The notes: generated by a model from the letters alone, not told the origin. Positions 8,493 through 18,159 are shown, counted from the stretch's first letter. The stretch is 50,175 bases of DNA from Myxococcota bacterium (GCA_028278065.1 JANQFA010000090.1:1-50175); one strand, 5' to 3'. Numbers and translations: made by a program.

Positions 8493-9305
8493 TCAGCGGT
8501 CGGAGAGGCGGCGGAGGATGCGGCGGATGCCGCCGCGACGCCCGGGGGCCGGTTCGAGGGAGATCGCCTTGGCGGCCTCGTGAACGCAATCGACGATCTC
8601 GTGCTCGGCGTCCAGGGAGAGATCGACGAAGCGGACGCCCATTCCGAGCGGCATCGCGCCCTTGATCAGGTTGCCCGGTACGTTGGTGTAGATCACGCGC
8701 CCCTCGACCACCACGTCGCGACGCGGGAGCACCAGCTCGAGCAGGACGCGCGATCCCCGCACTGCCGGCCGGGGTGTCTCGATGAAGGCACCACCCGCCG
8801 ACAGCGTGTAGACCCGGCCGGGCCTCGCCAGCCGCCTGCCGACGATGCGCGCCCTGCAGTCCACCGGGACGCGCTGAGCCGCCCGCTCGTTGGCGTGGCT
8901 GCCGTCGCCCAGCGCGCGGTTGAGCTGGAAGCGGAGCACGGCGTCGGTGCAGGGCTCCCACACCACCATCTCGATGCCGGCCTCGGCGATGCGCGCGATG
9001 CCGCTGGCGTCGGGACGCGGACCGTAGGCCACGAAGTCGAGCTCCTCGTTCCCCGCCCGCGCACGCAGGTCGCGAACGGCCCCGGACAGCTCGACGACGG
9101 GAGCATCGAGGAAGATCAGGACCGCCTCCATCGGGTAGCGCCGGTCGGACAGGATCCTCTGCGCGGCCTCCGCGGTCTTCGCGAACAGGGCCCGAAAGCC
9201 CAGCTCGCGAAGCCGGGTCGTCATCGCGTCGCCGGTGTCATGGCTGCTGGCAAAGACGAGGATGTTCGGCTCGGCGGCCAAGTCGGCCCTCCCCGGGCTG
9301 CTCAT
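8493..9305 (-). CDS. Pseudo-receiver plus PilZ domain protein
   Basis: 270 residues from ATG 9305. Residues 13-130 resemble a response-regulator receiver (NILVFASSHDTGDAMTTRL...) without a convincing set of acidic pocket residues. Residues about 138-250 are PilZ: R-A-A-Q-R supplies the RxxxR c-di-GMP motif, and TLSAGGAFIET corresponds to the D/NxSxxG motif with Thr at the first position. The segment around YTNVPGNLIKGAMPLGMGVRFVDLS matches the PilZ-like domain common as paralogues in Myxococcus (TIGR02266). Probable role: c-di-GMP-responsive or structural adaptor in motility or surface control. It is a single gene converging on the transpeptidase-like gene. Confidence 0.82.
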   Translation of the reverse strand: MSSPGRADLAAEPNILVFASSHDTGDAMTTRLRELGFRALFAKTAEAAQRILSDRRYPMEAVLIFLDAPVVELSGAVRDLRARAGNEELDFVAYGPRPDASGIARIAEAGIEMVVWEPCTDAVLRFQLNRALGDGSHANERAAQRVPVDCRARIVGRRLARPGRVYTLSAGGAFIETPRPAVRGSRVLLELVLPRRDVVVEGRVIYTNVPGNLIKGAMPLGMGVRFVDLSLDAEHEIVDCVHEAAKAISLEPAPGRRGGIRRILRRLSDR

Positions 9306-9486
9306 CGGCCAGACGGCGTCTGAGCCTGCGTGGTGTCCGACGCGGCGCGGGCGCCGTCATGCCTCCGGCAGCCTGCCGTCCGTGGAAACCCCGGGGGCCG
9401 AGACGCGGCGCCGGGCGGCAGTCCCCCCGGTCCGCGGGGCGCCGGGGGCTGTTTGGACCTAGGATGGAGGGTTGGAGGAGCCGAGA

Positions 9487-9987
9487 ATGAGCCGAGGGCT
9501 GCTCCTGGTCGTGGTGGGCCTCCTCGCCTGCAGCGGCCCGCGGGGCCCCGACCCGGTGCCGATCACCCCGGAGTCGATCGCGGAGGCCGCCCGGGTGCTC
9601 TCCGAGGTGGCCGAGAAGAACCCGGACTTCGCGCTCGACGAGGGCGGCTTCCGGGTCCGTGCGTCCACCTACACATGGGTGGTGACACCCGGGATGCCCA
9701 CCGGCCCGCACGGCGGCGGCGGGGGACCCGTCGTGCGCAGGATGGTGAGCGGCCCGCGCACCACCCGGTGGCGCCTGGAGGACATCGAGAGCGTCGAGTC
9801 GCAGAAGTGGCTGCTCTCGTCGGCGGTCATCGTGCGCCTGCGCGGGAACAAGGAGCCCTGGATCTTCGAGCTGGACGACCCGGAGGAGGCCCACCGCATC
9901 GTGAACGCCCTGGACCTGTTGCGGCGCGGCAATCTGCAGGAGCCCGGGGGCCCGCGCCCCCCGGCCGGAAGGGGCCCGGAAGGCTGA
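9487..9987 (+). CDS. Hypothetical lipoprotein
   Basis: 166 residues. ATG at 9487 lies eight bases after GGAGG. The leader MSRGLLLVVVGLLAC is a lipoprotein signal peptide with lipobox LLAC, so the mature protein should start at Cys15 and be membrane anchored. The mature part contains a glycine/proline-rich loop (HGGGGGPVV) and the segment WIFELDDPEEAHRIVNALDLL. I do not recognise a family. It ends 45 bp before the kinase gene on the same strand and could be co-transcribed with it. Confidence 0.75.
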   Translation: MSRGLLLVVVGLLACSGPRGPDPVPITPESIAEAARVLSEVAEKNPDFALDEGGFRVRASTYTWVVTPGMPTGPHGGGGGPVVRRMVSGPRTTRWRLEDIESVESQKWLLSSAVIVRLRGNKEPWIFELDDPEEAHRIVNALDLLRRGNLQEPGGPRPPAGRGPEG

Positions 9988-10032
9988 GCTGAAGCCCTCA
10001 ATCTGCCGGCGCCCGAAGCCGATGATTGATGC

Positions 10033-13000
10033 GTGAGGTCGGGGTTTCCGTGGAGAGGGGTCCGCCTGGTGGTCGGTCTGGCCGTGTTCGTCGCTGCCCT
10101 CGGCGCGACGGCCGGCCCGCTGGCCGGATCGGTCGCGATCGCGCCGCCGCGGGTGCCGTCGGCACTCGCCGAGCTGGCCCAGGGCGCGGAAGCCTGGCTG
10201 GAGCTCCAGCTCGGCGCGGCGGACGTGACCGTTGTCGATGCCAACGGCGCGGAGCTGGCGCTGGAGAGCGAGTGGATCCGTTCCGGACCGAGCCTGGAGG
10301 TGCGCCTGCGCCTCCGGGACCAGGCGACGGGCGCCCTGCGCCTCGGCGTACGCCAGCGCGGCGCGGCCTCCGATCCGGGCCAGGTCGTGCAGCAGGCGAC
10401 CGGCGTCCTGCTCGACTCGATGGGCCGGTCGGGCGACGCGACGCGGGCCGCGCCTGCACCCACCCCGGAGCGCCTGGCCCGAGCGAGCCGCGCGCTCGCG
10501 GCGATCGAGCGGGGCGAGCTGGCGCTGGCGCAGCGCAGCGTGGCGAGCCGCGCGTCCGCCCTGGCCGAAGCGATCCGCTCCCGCATCGCGGACGCCACGC
10601 CCGATGCGCCGGTGTCGGAGCGCGCCCGGGTGCTCGTGGCCGACGACCAGGTCGACGCGGCGGCACGACTGCTGCGACCGCTCCTGGACGAGGCCGGCGA
10701 CGCCCGGCTGCTCCTGGCCGCCGCCGAAGTGGCCCTGGCCCAGAACGACCCGCGGCGTGCGCGCCGTCATCTCGAACGCGCCATCGCGCTGGACCCCGGT
10801 CTCGCGGACGCGCACCTCGCGCTCGGCCGCTTGCTCTCGCGCATCTCCGAGAGGGAGCGTGCGAGGCGGGCCCTCGCGCGTGCGGCGGAGCTGCGACGAA
10901 GCGACCCGGAGCCCGTCGAGGCGCTTGCGCAGATCGATCGCGAGGGCCGCCGAGCCGACCATCTCCTGGAGGCGGCGCGACGCGCCGAGCGGCGCTTCGA
11001 GTTCTCGCGCGCCCAGCGCCACTACGAACGCATCGAGGCGCTCGCCCCGTCGCGGCGGGCGGAGATCCAGGGCCTGCGCGGCTCGGCGTACGAGCGCGCT
11101 GGCGAGGTCGAACGGGCGCGCCTCGCCTACGAGCAGGCCGTGGAGCTGGGCTCCACCGAACCGGCTACCTGGCGCGGGGCCGCGCGCGCGCGTCTGGCGG
11201 CGGGAGACCCAGCCGGAGCGGAGCGAGCCTGGCGCGAAGCGCTCGACCGCGGGCCGAACGACCCTGAGACCCTGCGCGAGCTGGGCAGCTTCTACCTCGA
11301 GCAGGCCCAGCCGGACGCGGCACGCCCGATCCTCGAGCGCGCCGTCGCCCTGGAGCCCGCGCACGGCGGGACCCGACGCGACCTGGCGCGCGCCCTGCAC
11401 GAGGCAGGCGAGAGCGAGCGCGCCGTGGCGCTTCTCGAGGAGACGCCCTCCCCCGCCGCACCCGAGCTGCGCGAGGCGGCCCGGATCCGCCTGGCGGGCG
11501 GCGACCGGGAGGGAGCGCGTCGCGACCTCGAACGGGCGGTCGCCCTCGACCCCGACGATCCCGAGCTTCAGCGCGAGCTGGCCGACGCGGCCGAGGCCGT
11601 CGGCGACGGGCGCGCGGCGAGCCGGGCCCGCGAGCTGGCGGTGCGTCTCGACGGGGGCGCTTCCCTCGAAGCGCTGCGACCCCGCGAGAGCGGGGGAGAC
11701 GAAGCCATCGTGTTCGACGGCGCCGCGTGGCTGGCGGTCCTGGTCGACTCCTTCCCGCGCGTCAATCCCGAGAGCCGCATGCCGGTGGAGCGGGTCGCCC
11801 TCGTCGGGATGGCGCCGCCGGCCGACTGGCAGGCACGTGCCGTCGCCTGGCTCGCACCCCGGCGCCTCGACGAGAGCCGGATCCTCTCGGACATGGAAAA
11901 GGTCCTGAGCGGCGCCTTCCAGCTCGTCCCGGTGGACACCGCGGTTGCCCCGGCCGCGGTGCGCGGCCTCTGGACCTTCGATCCCACACGGGAGGACATC
12001 GCGGAAGCCAACCGCGCCTTCGGAACCCAGGCGGTCTTCGTGCTGCGCGCAGGACGCGGCGGCAGCCTCGAAGCGCGCATGATGCTGGGCGCCGCGAGCC
12101 AGGAGGTCGCACTTCTCGCCAACGCCATCGAGCTCCCTGCGGAGGCCCGCGTCTGGTGGACGGCAAACCCCATCGCCCTCTCTGGCTACGCCGCCGCGCT
12201 GCTGGCCCTCCTCTGGCCGCTCCTGCGCGGCTGGGGAAGCGTGGTCGTGAAGCTCGAGTACCTGAAGCTGGGCCGCACTCTCTTCACGGTGCGGCTCTCG
12301 CGCAAGCCCGGTCAGGCCAAGATGGGGAAGGGCCGCGAGAAGGCGATCAAGCGCTTCCGGCGCCGGGCGCGCGAGTGGAGCCGCTTCTCGCGCACCATCG
12401 AGGGCCGCGCGCTGACCCTGCGCTGGATCCCGGCGCGCACCTGGTACGTGACCGTCCACGGTGTCCTCGAGGACCGGACCACCGGCGAGGTGACGGGAAA
12501 CTACTTCGAGGAGCAGACCGTGACCGTGCGGCGCGGCAAGCCCGCCGAGCTCCTCTTCGACTTCCGACCGACGCACTGCAGCGTCGAGGTGTGCGTGACC
12601 CGGGGCGAGGAGCTCATCGACCGCGCGCTCGTCGCCGTGGAGGGCAAGCCGGACTCCATGCGCGTGACGCGGGGCGGCGTCACCCACCTCGCGGTGGACC
12701 AGGGCCGCTACACGATCCTGGTGGGCCACCACGACCGGGTGCTGACGCGGCGCATCCAGGTCGACTCCCTGGAGCCCACCTCGACGACCATCGACCTGGG
12801 TGACAGCGCCGCCACGCTCTTCGAGGGATGTCCCGACGCCGTGGAGCCCTTCGTCAGCGGAGCCCGCGAGGAGGCCGCCGCGCACCTCGAGCGCATCGGG
12901 AACGTCCAGCTGGCCCGGCGTCTGCACGCGGAGCGCGCGCGGCAGCGGGGGGACGGCAGCACGGCCGCGGAGCTCTTCGAGGAGTCGGAACGCTGGGCGG

Positions 13001-14430
13001 AGGCCGGTGCGGCGTGGCTGGAGCAGGGTCAGCCAGAGCGGGCGGCACGCTGCTTCGAACAGGCCGGCGATCCGGCCGCCGCCGCCGGGGCCTGGCTGAA
13101 GGCGGGCGACCCCGTTGCCGCGGGCCGCTGTCACGAAGAGGCCTACGACCACGAAGCCGCCGCCGAGTGCTACCGCCGGGCGGGCGAGCGCGAGCGCCTG
13201 ACGGCGCTGCTCGAGAAGACCGGCGACTACTTCGCCGCGGCGGAGTGCGCGGTGGCGGACGCCAACGCGGACCGGGCAATCGAGAACCTCCAGCGCATCG
13301 ATCCCGCCCACGGCCACTATCGGGAGGCCGCCCGGATGCTGGGCGACCTCTTCGCGAGCAAGGGCGAGGTGGCGCTCGCGATCGAGAAGCTCGAGGAGGC
13401 GATCGCGGGATCACGCTCGGACTCGGTCCCGATCGCAGTGCGCATGAAGCTCGCGACCCTCCTCGAGGAGGCGGGCCTCTTCGAGCGCGCCGTCGCGGCC
13501 TACGAGGAGGTGCAGCGCCACGACTTCCACCATCCTGAAGTGGCCGAGCGGCTCGAGGCGGTGCGGGCGCGGGTGGCGGCCGCCCAGGCAACGACCCGCA
13601 TCGCGAAGGGAACGGGCGCTCCTTCCGCTGAGCCCTCCGAGGAGCGCTACGAGATCCGCGGCGAGCTGGGCCGCGGCGGCATGGGAATCGTCCTGGAAGC
13701 CTGGGACAAGCGCCTCGAGCGGACCGTCGCCCTCAAGCGACTTCCCGACAACCTGTCCGAGCACCCCAAGGCGGTGGAGCTCTTCCTGCGCGAGGCGCGC
13801 GCTGCCGCGAAGCTCAATCACGCCAACATCGTGACCGTCCACGATGTGGATCAGCGCGACGGCGCCTACTTCATCACCATGGAGCGGCTCGAAGGTGCTC
13901 CGCTCAACCACCTGCTGCGCAAGCGAGGCCGCTTCAGCGCCAACGCGGTCGCGCGAATCGGCGTCCAGGTGTGCGCCGGGCTCCACTTCGCGCACCAGCA
14001 GAAGATCGTGCACCGCGACATCAAGACCTCGAACCTCTTCGTGACCCGGGACCAGATCGTCAAGATCATGGACTTCGGCCTGGCCAAGTCCCTGGCCGAG
14101 GTGCGCCGCGCCGGAACGGTGATCGGCGGGACGCCCTACTACATGGCGCCGGAGCAGGCCGTCGGCGACCGCGTCGACCATCGCGCCGATCTCTATGCCC
14201 TCGGCGCCACCCTCTTCGAGCTGGCCACCGGCGGCGTCCCCTTCAGCGAGGGCGACCTGGCCTACCACCACCGGCACACGCCCCCGCCCGACCCGCGCGA
14301 GCGGGTGCCCGACCTGCCCGAAGGTCTCGCCCGCCTGATCCTCCAGCTCCTCGCCAAGGCCCGCGACGCGCGACCCGAGTCCGCCGCCGAGGTGGCCGCG
14401 AGGCTGAAGAGCCTGCTGCGCGCCGCTTGA
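10033..14430 (+). CDS. Two-TM TPR-sensor Ser/Thr protein kinase with C-terminal kinase domain
   Basis: 1465 residues from GTG 10033. The order is: hydrophobic segment at about 9-30; long TPR array (about 140-540, e.g. AERAWREALDRGPNDPETLRELGSFY in pieces); an unrecognised region; second membrane segment at about 713-735 (IALSGYAAALLALLWPLL); a basic linker and beta-rich region; a second helical repeat array (about 930-1170, repeated AAECYRRAG-type units); then a Hanks-type kinase from Tyr1206. Kinase residues are present: GRGGMG loop, K1235 (VALKR), H1327-R-D1329, D1347-F-G and MAPEQ. The topology predicts a periplasmic TPR domain and cytoplasmic repeats plus kinase. Most bacterial kinases of this family have the kinase at the N-terminus, so the order here is reversed. 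Confidence 0.88.
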   Translation: MRSGFPWRGVRLVVGLAVFVAALGATAGPLAGSVAIAPPRVPSALAELAQGAEAWLELQLGAADVTVVDANGAELALESEWIRSGPSLEVRLRLRDQATGALRLGVRQRGAASDPGQVVQQATGVLLDSMGRSGDATRAAPAPTPERLARASRALAAIERGELALAQRSVASRASALAEAIRSRIADATPDAPVSERARVLVADDQVDAAARLLRPLLDEAGDARLLLAAAEVALAQNDPRRARRHLERAIALDPGLADAHLALGRLLSRISERERARRALARAAELRRSDPEPVEALAQIDREGRRADHLLEAARRAERRFEFSRAQRHYERIEALAPSRRAEIQGLRGSAYERAGEVERARLAYEQAVELGSTEPATWRGAARARLAAGDPAGAERAWREALDRGPNDPETLRELGSFYLEQAQPDAARPILERAVALEPAHGGTRRDLARALHEAGESERAVALLEETPSPAAPELREAARIRLAGGDREGARRDLERAVALDPDDPELQRELADAAEAVGDGRAASRARELAVRLDGGASLEALRPRESGGDEAIVFDGAAWLAVLVDSFPRVNPESRMPVERVALVGMAPPADWQARAVAWLAPRRLDESRILSDMEKVLSGAFQLVPVDTAVAPAAVRGLWTFDPTREDIAEANRAFGTQAVFVLRAGRGGSLEARMMLGAASQEVALLANAIELPAEARVWWTANPIALSGYAAALLALLWPLLRGWGSVVVKLEYLKLGRTLFTVRLSRKPGQAKMGKGREKAIKRFRRRAREWSRFSRTIEGRALTLRWIPARTWYVTVHGVLEDRTTGEVTGNYFEEQTVTVRRGKPAELLFDFRPTHCSVEVCVTRGEELIDRALVAVEGKPDSMRVTRGGVTHLAVDQGRYTILVGHHDRVLTRRIQVDSLEPTSTTIDLGDSAATLFEGCPDAVEPFVSGAREEAAAHLERIGNVQLARRLHAERARQRGDGSTAAELFEESERWAEAGAAWLEQGQPERAARCFEQAGDPAAAAGAWLKAGDPVAAGRCHEEAYDHEAAAECYRRAGERERLTALLEKTGDYFAAAECAVADANADRAIENLQRIDPAHGHYREAARMLGDLFASKGEVALAIEKLEEAIAGSRSDSVPIAVRMKLATLLEEAGLFERAVAAYEEVQRHDFHHPEVAERLEAVRARVAAAQATTRIAKGTGAPSAEPSEERYEIRGELGRGGMGIVLEAWDKRLERTVALKRLPDNLSEHPKAVELFLREARAAAKLNHANIVTVHDVDQRDGAYFITMERLEGAPLNHLLRKRGRFSANAVARIGVQVCAGLHFAHQQKIVHRDIKTSNLFVTRDQIVKIMDFGLAKSLAEVRRAGTVIGGTPYYMAPEQAVGDRVDHRADLYALGATLFELATGGVPFSEGDLAYHHRHTPPPDPRERVPDLPEGLARLILQLLAKARDARPESAAEVAARLKSLLRAA

Positions 14431-14480
14431 GAGCCCCCGGGATCGTCCCGGACCGGGTCGCCGCATTCGCCGCAGCCAAA

Positions 14481-14497
14481 TGAGGCATTATGCCCCA
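14481..14497. promoter_or_regulatory. 17-bp palindrome, candidate NtrC-type enhancer site upstream of P450
   Basis: TGAGGCATTATGCCCCA, extended by AAA...TTT on either side (14478-14500), is a near-perfect dyad. Its centre is about 58 bp upstream of the -24 element at 14546. It matches the palindromes at 22626, 32094, 33907 and 33954 in length and in TGnGGCA...TGCCnCA pattern. Confidence 0.6.
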
Positions 14498-14545
14498 TTT
14501 GCGTGACCCTGCGACGCACGTGGAGCCTTCTCGTGGCTCCTCATG

Positions 14546-14561
14546 CGGCACGCCTCCTGCA
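14546..14561 (+). promoter_or_regulatory. Candidate sigma-54 promoter for P450
   Basis: CGGCACGCCTCCTGCA has GG and GC exactly 10 bp apart, as in the -24/-12 consensus TGGCACG-N4-TTGC. The first base is C rather than T. It leaves a leader of about 30 nt containing the GAGGAGG ribosome site at 14591 before the ATG at 14603. Confidence 0.65.
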
Positions 14562-14602
14562 TCGAAAAATCAGAATTTCGATTACCCGTCGAGGAGGCTC
14601 GC

Positions 14603-15781
14603 ATGTCCGAGTACGACCCGTTCGCCGAAGAGGTGATCGCCGACCCGCTTCCCTTCTACGCGCGGCTGCGCGCCGAATCGCCGGTCCACCCCCTGCCCCG
14701 GTACGACGCATGGGCGCTGTCGCGCTTCCAGGACGTCTGGGACTGCTCGAGCGACCCGCGCTTCTCCGCCGCCCAGGGCACCACGCCCGCCCAGGTCCTC
14801 ACCAAGGACCAGCCCGTCACGCCCATGCTCAACGTGATGGACCCGCCCGAGCACACCCGGCTGCGAGCGGCGATCCGTCAGTGCTTCCTGCCGCGCTACC
14901 TGCGGGGCCTCGAGCCCGAGGCGCGCAAGCTCTTCGAAGGCCTGGTCGACGAGGTGATCGATCGCGGCGAATGCGACGTCGTCCAGGACCTGGGGCAGCG
15001 CCTCTCGGTGACCGTGGCGTGCATGGCGATCGGCCTGCCCGTCGAGGACGGCGCGATGCTCAACGAGATCGTGAAGCGCTTCTTCCATCACGATCCGGAG
15101 CAGGGCGGCATGACCGCCGACGGGATCGCCGCCCTGGGCGAGCTGACCGACTACTGCGTGGACCACGTGCGCCGGCTGCGCAAGAGCCCCGGGGAAGGGC
15201 CCCAGGCGTTGAACGCGCTGGTCGCCTTCGAGGACGAGAACGGCCGGGGGTTCGGCGACGAGGAGGCCGCCTCCCACACCACGATGCTGATCATCGGCGG
15301 CTCGGAGACCTTTCCGAAGACCCTCGCGAACGGAGTCGTGCGTCTCTGGGAGCACCCGGACCAGCGCGCCCGGCTGGCCGCCGACGCCACGGGCACCATC
15401 GACGCCTACAACGAGATCCTGCGCTACGACATGCCCACCCAGTTCCTGTGCAGGACGCTCACCGAGGACGTCGAGATGCACGGCCAGCAGATGAAGGCCG
15501 GCCACGGGGTGATGTTCCTCTACGCATCCGCCAACCGCGACGAGCGCGAGTTCGACGAGCCCGATCGCTTCGACATCACGCGCGGTGCGGGTCGCATGCT
15601 CTCCTTCGGTGCGGGAACCCACGCCTGCCTCGGCACGCACGTGGCCCGGGTGGAGGGCAGGATCACCCTGGAGACCATCCTCGCGCGGATGCCCGAGTAC
15701 GAGGTGGATCTCGATGGGGCCGAGCGCCTGCACACGGAGTTCGTGCAGGGCTTCTCGTCGCTGCCGATCCGCTGGAGCTAG
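14603..15781 (+). CDS. Cytochrome P450
   Basis: 392 residues. ATG 14603 is preceded by GAGGAGG. The family hallmarks are present: heme-ligand loop FGAGTHACLG with Cys342, K-helix E271-I-L-R274, and I-helix GGSETF carrying the conserved acid-Thr pair. It is soluble and short, like most bacterial class I P450s, and needs separate ferredoxin and reductase partners, none of which is adjacent. The N-terminal PFAEEVIADPLPFYARLRAESPV is typical. Substrate unknown. It stands alone between the kinase and the converging ccoS. A sigma-54-type promoter and enhancer palindrome upstream suggest control with the cco, hemerythrin and diiron genes rather than with a biosynthetic cluster. Confidence 0.95.
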   Translation: MSEYDPFAEEVIADPLPFYARLRAESPVHPLPRYDAWALSRFQDVWDCSSDPRFSAAQGTTPAQVLTKDQPVTPMLNVMDPPEHTRLRAAIRQCFLPRYLRGLEPEARKLFEGLVDEVIDRGECDVVQDLGQRLSVTVACMAIGLPVEDGAMLNEIVKRFFHHDPEQGGMTADGIAALGELTDYCVDHVRRLRKSPGEGPQALNALVAFEDENGRGFGDEEAASHTTMLIIGGSETFPKTLANGVVRLWEHPDQRARLAADATGTIDAYNEILRYDMPTQFLCRTLTEDVEMHGQQMKAGHGVMFLYASANRDEREFDEPDRFDITRGAGRMLSFGAGTHACLGTHVARVEGRITLETILARMPEYEVDLDGAERLHTEFVQGFSSLPIRWS

Positions 15782-15793
15782 CTCGGCCGCGCG

Positions 15794-15973
15794 CTACCCG
15801 TCGTGGCTGCGCTCGTCGTCCCGCTCGGGGCAGTCGTCGGCGTCCAGGTAGTGACGCGCGGCGGGCCCCTCCCAGTCGTCGAACTCGCCGCGTCGCACGG
15901 CGCGCAGCACCAGGAGCAGGAGAACCGCCGCGAGGAGCAGCGTGGCCGGGATGGTGAGGCCGAAGGAGCTCAC
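15794..15973 (-). CDS. ccoS: CcoS, cbb3 oxidase maturation protein
   Basis: 59 residues from the GTG at 15973, which overlaps the ccoI stop (GTGA). A single membrane segment (LTIPATLLLAAVLLLLVL) is followed by a short acidic tail with RRGEFDDWEGPAARHYLDAD, matching the small CcoS/FixS family (FDDxExPAxR-like motif). CcoS is required for cofactor insertion into CcoN. It is the last gene of the cco operon and ends 12 bp from the converging P450 stop. Confidence 0.88.
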   Translation of the reverse strand: MSSFGLTIPATLLLAAVLLLLVLRAVRRGEFDDWEGPAARHYLDADDCPERDDERSHDG

Positions 15974-18159
15974 GCGCCGGGCTTCCAGCGCAGGAGCCGC
16001 ACCGCATTGCCCGTGACGACCAGCGACGAGAGACTCATGAACACCGCCGCGCCGAGCGGCCCCAGCACTCCGGTCACCGCGAGGGGAACCGCGACCGCGT
16101 TGTAGCCGACGGCGAAGGTCAGGTTCTCGCGGATGCGGCGGAAGGTCGCGCGAGAGAGGTCCACCGCGTCGGCCAGGGCGGCGAGACGCGGCGCCCGCAC
16201 CACGACCTCGGCCGCGTGGACCGTGACGTCGGCTCCGCGCGCCATGGCCATGCCGACGTCGCCCGCGGCCAGGGCAGCCGCGTCGTTGACGCCGTCTCCC
16301 GCGACGATCACCGTGTGGCCGGCTGCCTGCAGCTTGCGCACCGCCTCGACCTTCTCCTCGGGCGAGACCTCGGCACTCCAGGTGGGGACCCCGCTGCGCT
16401 CGGCGGCGAGTCGCACCGCATGGGGATGGTCGCCGGACACCACCTCGGCGGCGAGACCGAGGCTGCCCAGGCGTTCGACGGCGCGGGCCGCGTCCTCGCG
16501 CGGCGGGTCCTCGAGCGCCACGAAGCCCAGCACGCGCGGGCCGTCGGCGACGAAGGCCAGCGAGGCGCCCGTGCGCGCCTCGCGCTCGGCGCGCACCTCC
16601 AGCTCCTCGGGGACGACCACCCCCGCCTCGCGCAGGAAGCTCCGCGAACCGACCCGCAGCGCACCGGCCTCGACGCCGCGACCGGGCACGATGCGCCGCC
16701 CCTCCGGTGCCTCGCGCGCGGCCAGCCCCCGCCGTTCGGCCTCCTCGCGCAGGCCCACCGCGACGGGGTGCACCGAGGCGCCCTCCGCCGCCACGGCGGC
16801 CTCGAGCACCTCCGACTCGGACACCCCGCCAGCCGCCACACACTCGCGCACGGCGAGCCTGCCCTCCGAGAGGGTTCCGGTCTTGTCGAGGACCACGACG
16901 TCGGCGGCGGCGCAACGCTCGAAGGCCTCGCCGCTCTTGAAGAGGAGCCCCGCGGCGGCGGCGCGACCCAGGGCGGCCGTGACGGCGGCGGGGGTGGCCA
17001 GCCCGAGCGCACAGGGACACGCCACGATGAGGACCGAGGCCGCAGCCAGGGCCGCCTCGATCCCGCTGCGACCGCTCGCCAGCCAGGCCACGGCCGTCAG
17101 CGCGGCGACCACCAGCACGGTAGGTGCGAAGTAGCGTGCCACCCGATCGACCAGACGCTGCACGCGGGGGCGCTCGGCCTCGGCGCGCTCGAGCAGCGCG
17201 GCCATGCGCGCCAGCACGCCTTCTCCGGGCCGCGCCACCACGTCCACCTCGACCTCGGCCACCACGTTGCGGCTGCCGCCGGTCACGGCCTCGCCCGGCT
17301 CGCGGACCACGGGGGCCGACTCCCCGGTGAGGAGCGCCTCGTCCACCTCGGTCCGCCCCAAGACGATCGTGCCGTCGGCGGGAAAGGCCTGGCCCGGCGG
17401 AACCACCACCCGGTCGCCCACCTCGAGACGCGCGGCCGGGATCTCCTCCAACCCGTGCTCGCGACGGCGCAGGGCGGTGGCCGGCGCCATGGCGGCCAGG
17501 CGCTCCACCGCTCCCGCGGCGCGGGCGCGCGCGCCGCGTTCGAGGGTCCGCCCCAGCAGGATGAGGAATACGATCATCGCGGCCGAGTCGACGAAGACGT
17601 GATCGGCGTCGCTCCAGGTGCCGATCACGCCGGCGACGAACGCGGCGCCGATCCCGAGGGAGATGGGCAGGTCCACCGGGATCTCGCGGCTCCGCAGCCC
17701 GGCCCAGGCGCCCCGCCAGAACGGGGCCGCACACCAGGTCGCGGCGGGAAGCGACAGCGCGAGGGCCAGCCAGCGCAGGCCGCGCCGCACGCCGGGCTCC
17801 ATGCCGTCGGGCCCCGCCAGGTAGAGGCCCAGGGCCAGGAGCATGACGTTGCCGGCCAGGAAGGCGGCCACCAGCACGCGGATCAGGGCCGTGCGGGCCT
17901 CGCGCGCCGCGGGGCGCTCGAGCGCCTCCGGATCGAACGGGACGGCTCCGAAGCCGAGGGACTCGACGGCGGAGACCAGACCATCGACCCCGACCCGCTC
18001 GGGGTCGTAGTGCACCACCGCACGGTGGCTGGTGAAGCTCACCGAGGCATCGCTCACGCCCGGCTCCTCGCGCAGGCGGCGCTCGACGCGGCTGACGCAG
18101 CCGGCGCAGTGCATCCCCTCCAGGAAGAGACCCGCCTCCGCAGTGGCCGCGACGCTCAC
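15970..18159 (-). CDS. ccoI: CcoI-type copper-transporting P1B ATPase
   Basis: 729 residues. The start is taken as GTG 18159 because it overlaps the ccoH stop (GTGA) and is followed directly by a heavy-metal-associated domain with GMHCAGC; the longer open frame upstream would overlap ccoH completely. P-type ATPase motifs are present: CPCALGL in the transport site, DKTGTL phosphorylation loop, a VHP histidine in the nucleotide domain and GDGVNDAAAL. CcoI/FixI exports Cu for assembly of the heme-copper centre of cbb3 oxidase. Its position between ccoH and ccoS supports this over a general copper-efflux role. Confidence 0.93.
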   Translation of the reverse strand: MSVAATAEAGLFLEGMHCAGCVSRVERRLREEPGVSDASVSFTSHRAVVHYDPERVGVDGLVSAVESLGFGAVPFDPEALERPAAREARTALIRVLVAAFLAGNVMLLALGLYLAGPDGMEPGVRRGLRWLALALSLPAATWCAAPFWRGAWAGLRSREIPVDLPISLGIGAAFVAGVIGTWSDADHVFVDSAAMIVFLILLGRTLERGARARAAGAVERLAAMAPATALRRREHGLEEIPAARLEVGDRVVVPPGQAFPADGTIVLGRTEVDEALLTGESAPVVREPGEAVTGGSRNVVAEVEVDVVARPGEGVLARMAALLERAEAERPRVQRLVDRVARYFAPTVLVVAALTAVAWLASGRSGIEAALAAASVLIVACPCALGLATPAAVTAALGRAAAAGLLFKSGEAFERCAAADVVVLDKTGTLSEGRLAVRECVAAGGVSESEVLEAAVAAEGASVHPVAVGLREEAERRGLAAREAPEGRRIVPGRGVEAGALRVGSRSFLREAGVVVPEELEVRAEREARTGASLAFVADGPRVLGFVALEDPPREDAARAVERLGSLGLAAEVVSGDHPHAVRLAAERSGVPTWSAEVSPEEKVEAVRKLQAAGHTVIVAGDGVNDAAALAAGDVGMAMARGADVTVHAAEVVVRAPRLAALADAVDLSRATFRRIRENLTFAVGYNAVAVPLAVTGVLGPLGAAVFMSLSSLVVTGNAVRLLRWKPGA

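Noticed and set aside
9238-13317. 1359-codon minus-strand open frame
   Set aside because: Antisense to the large kinase gene; no recognisable motif.
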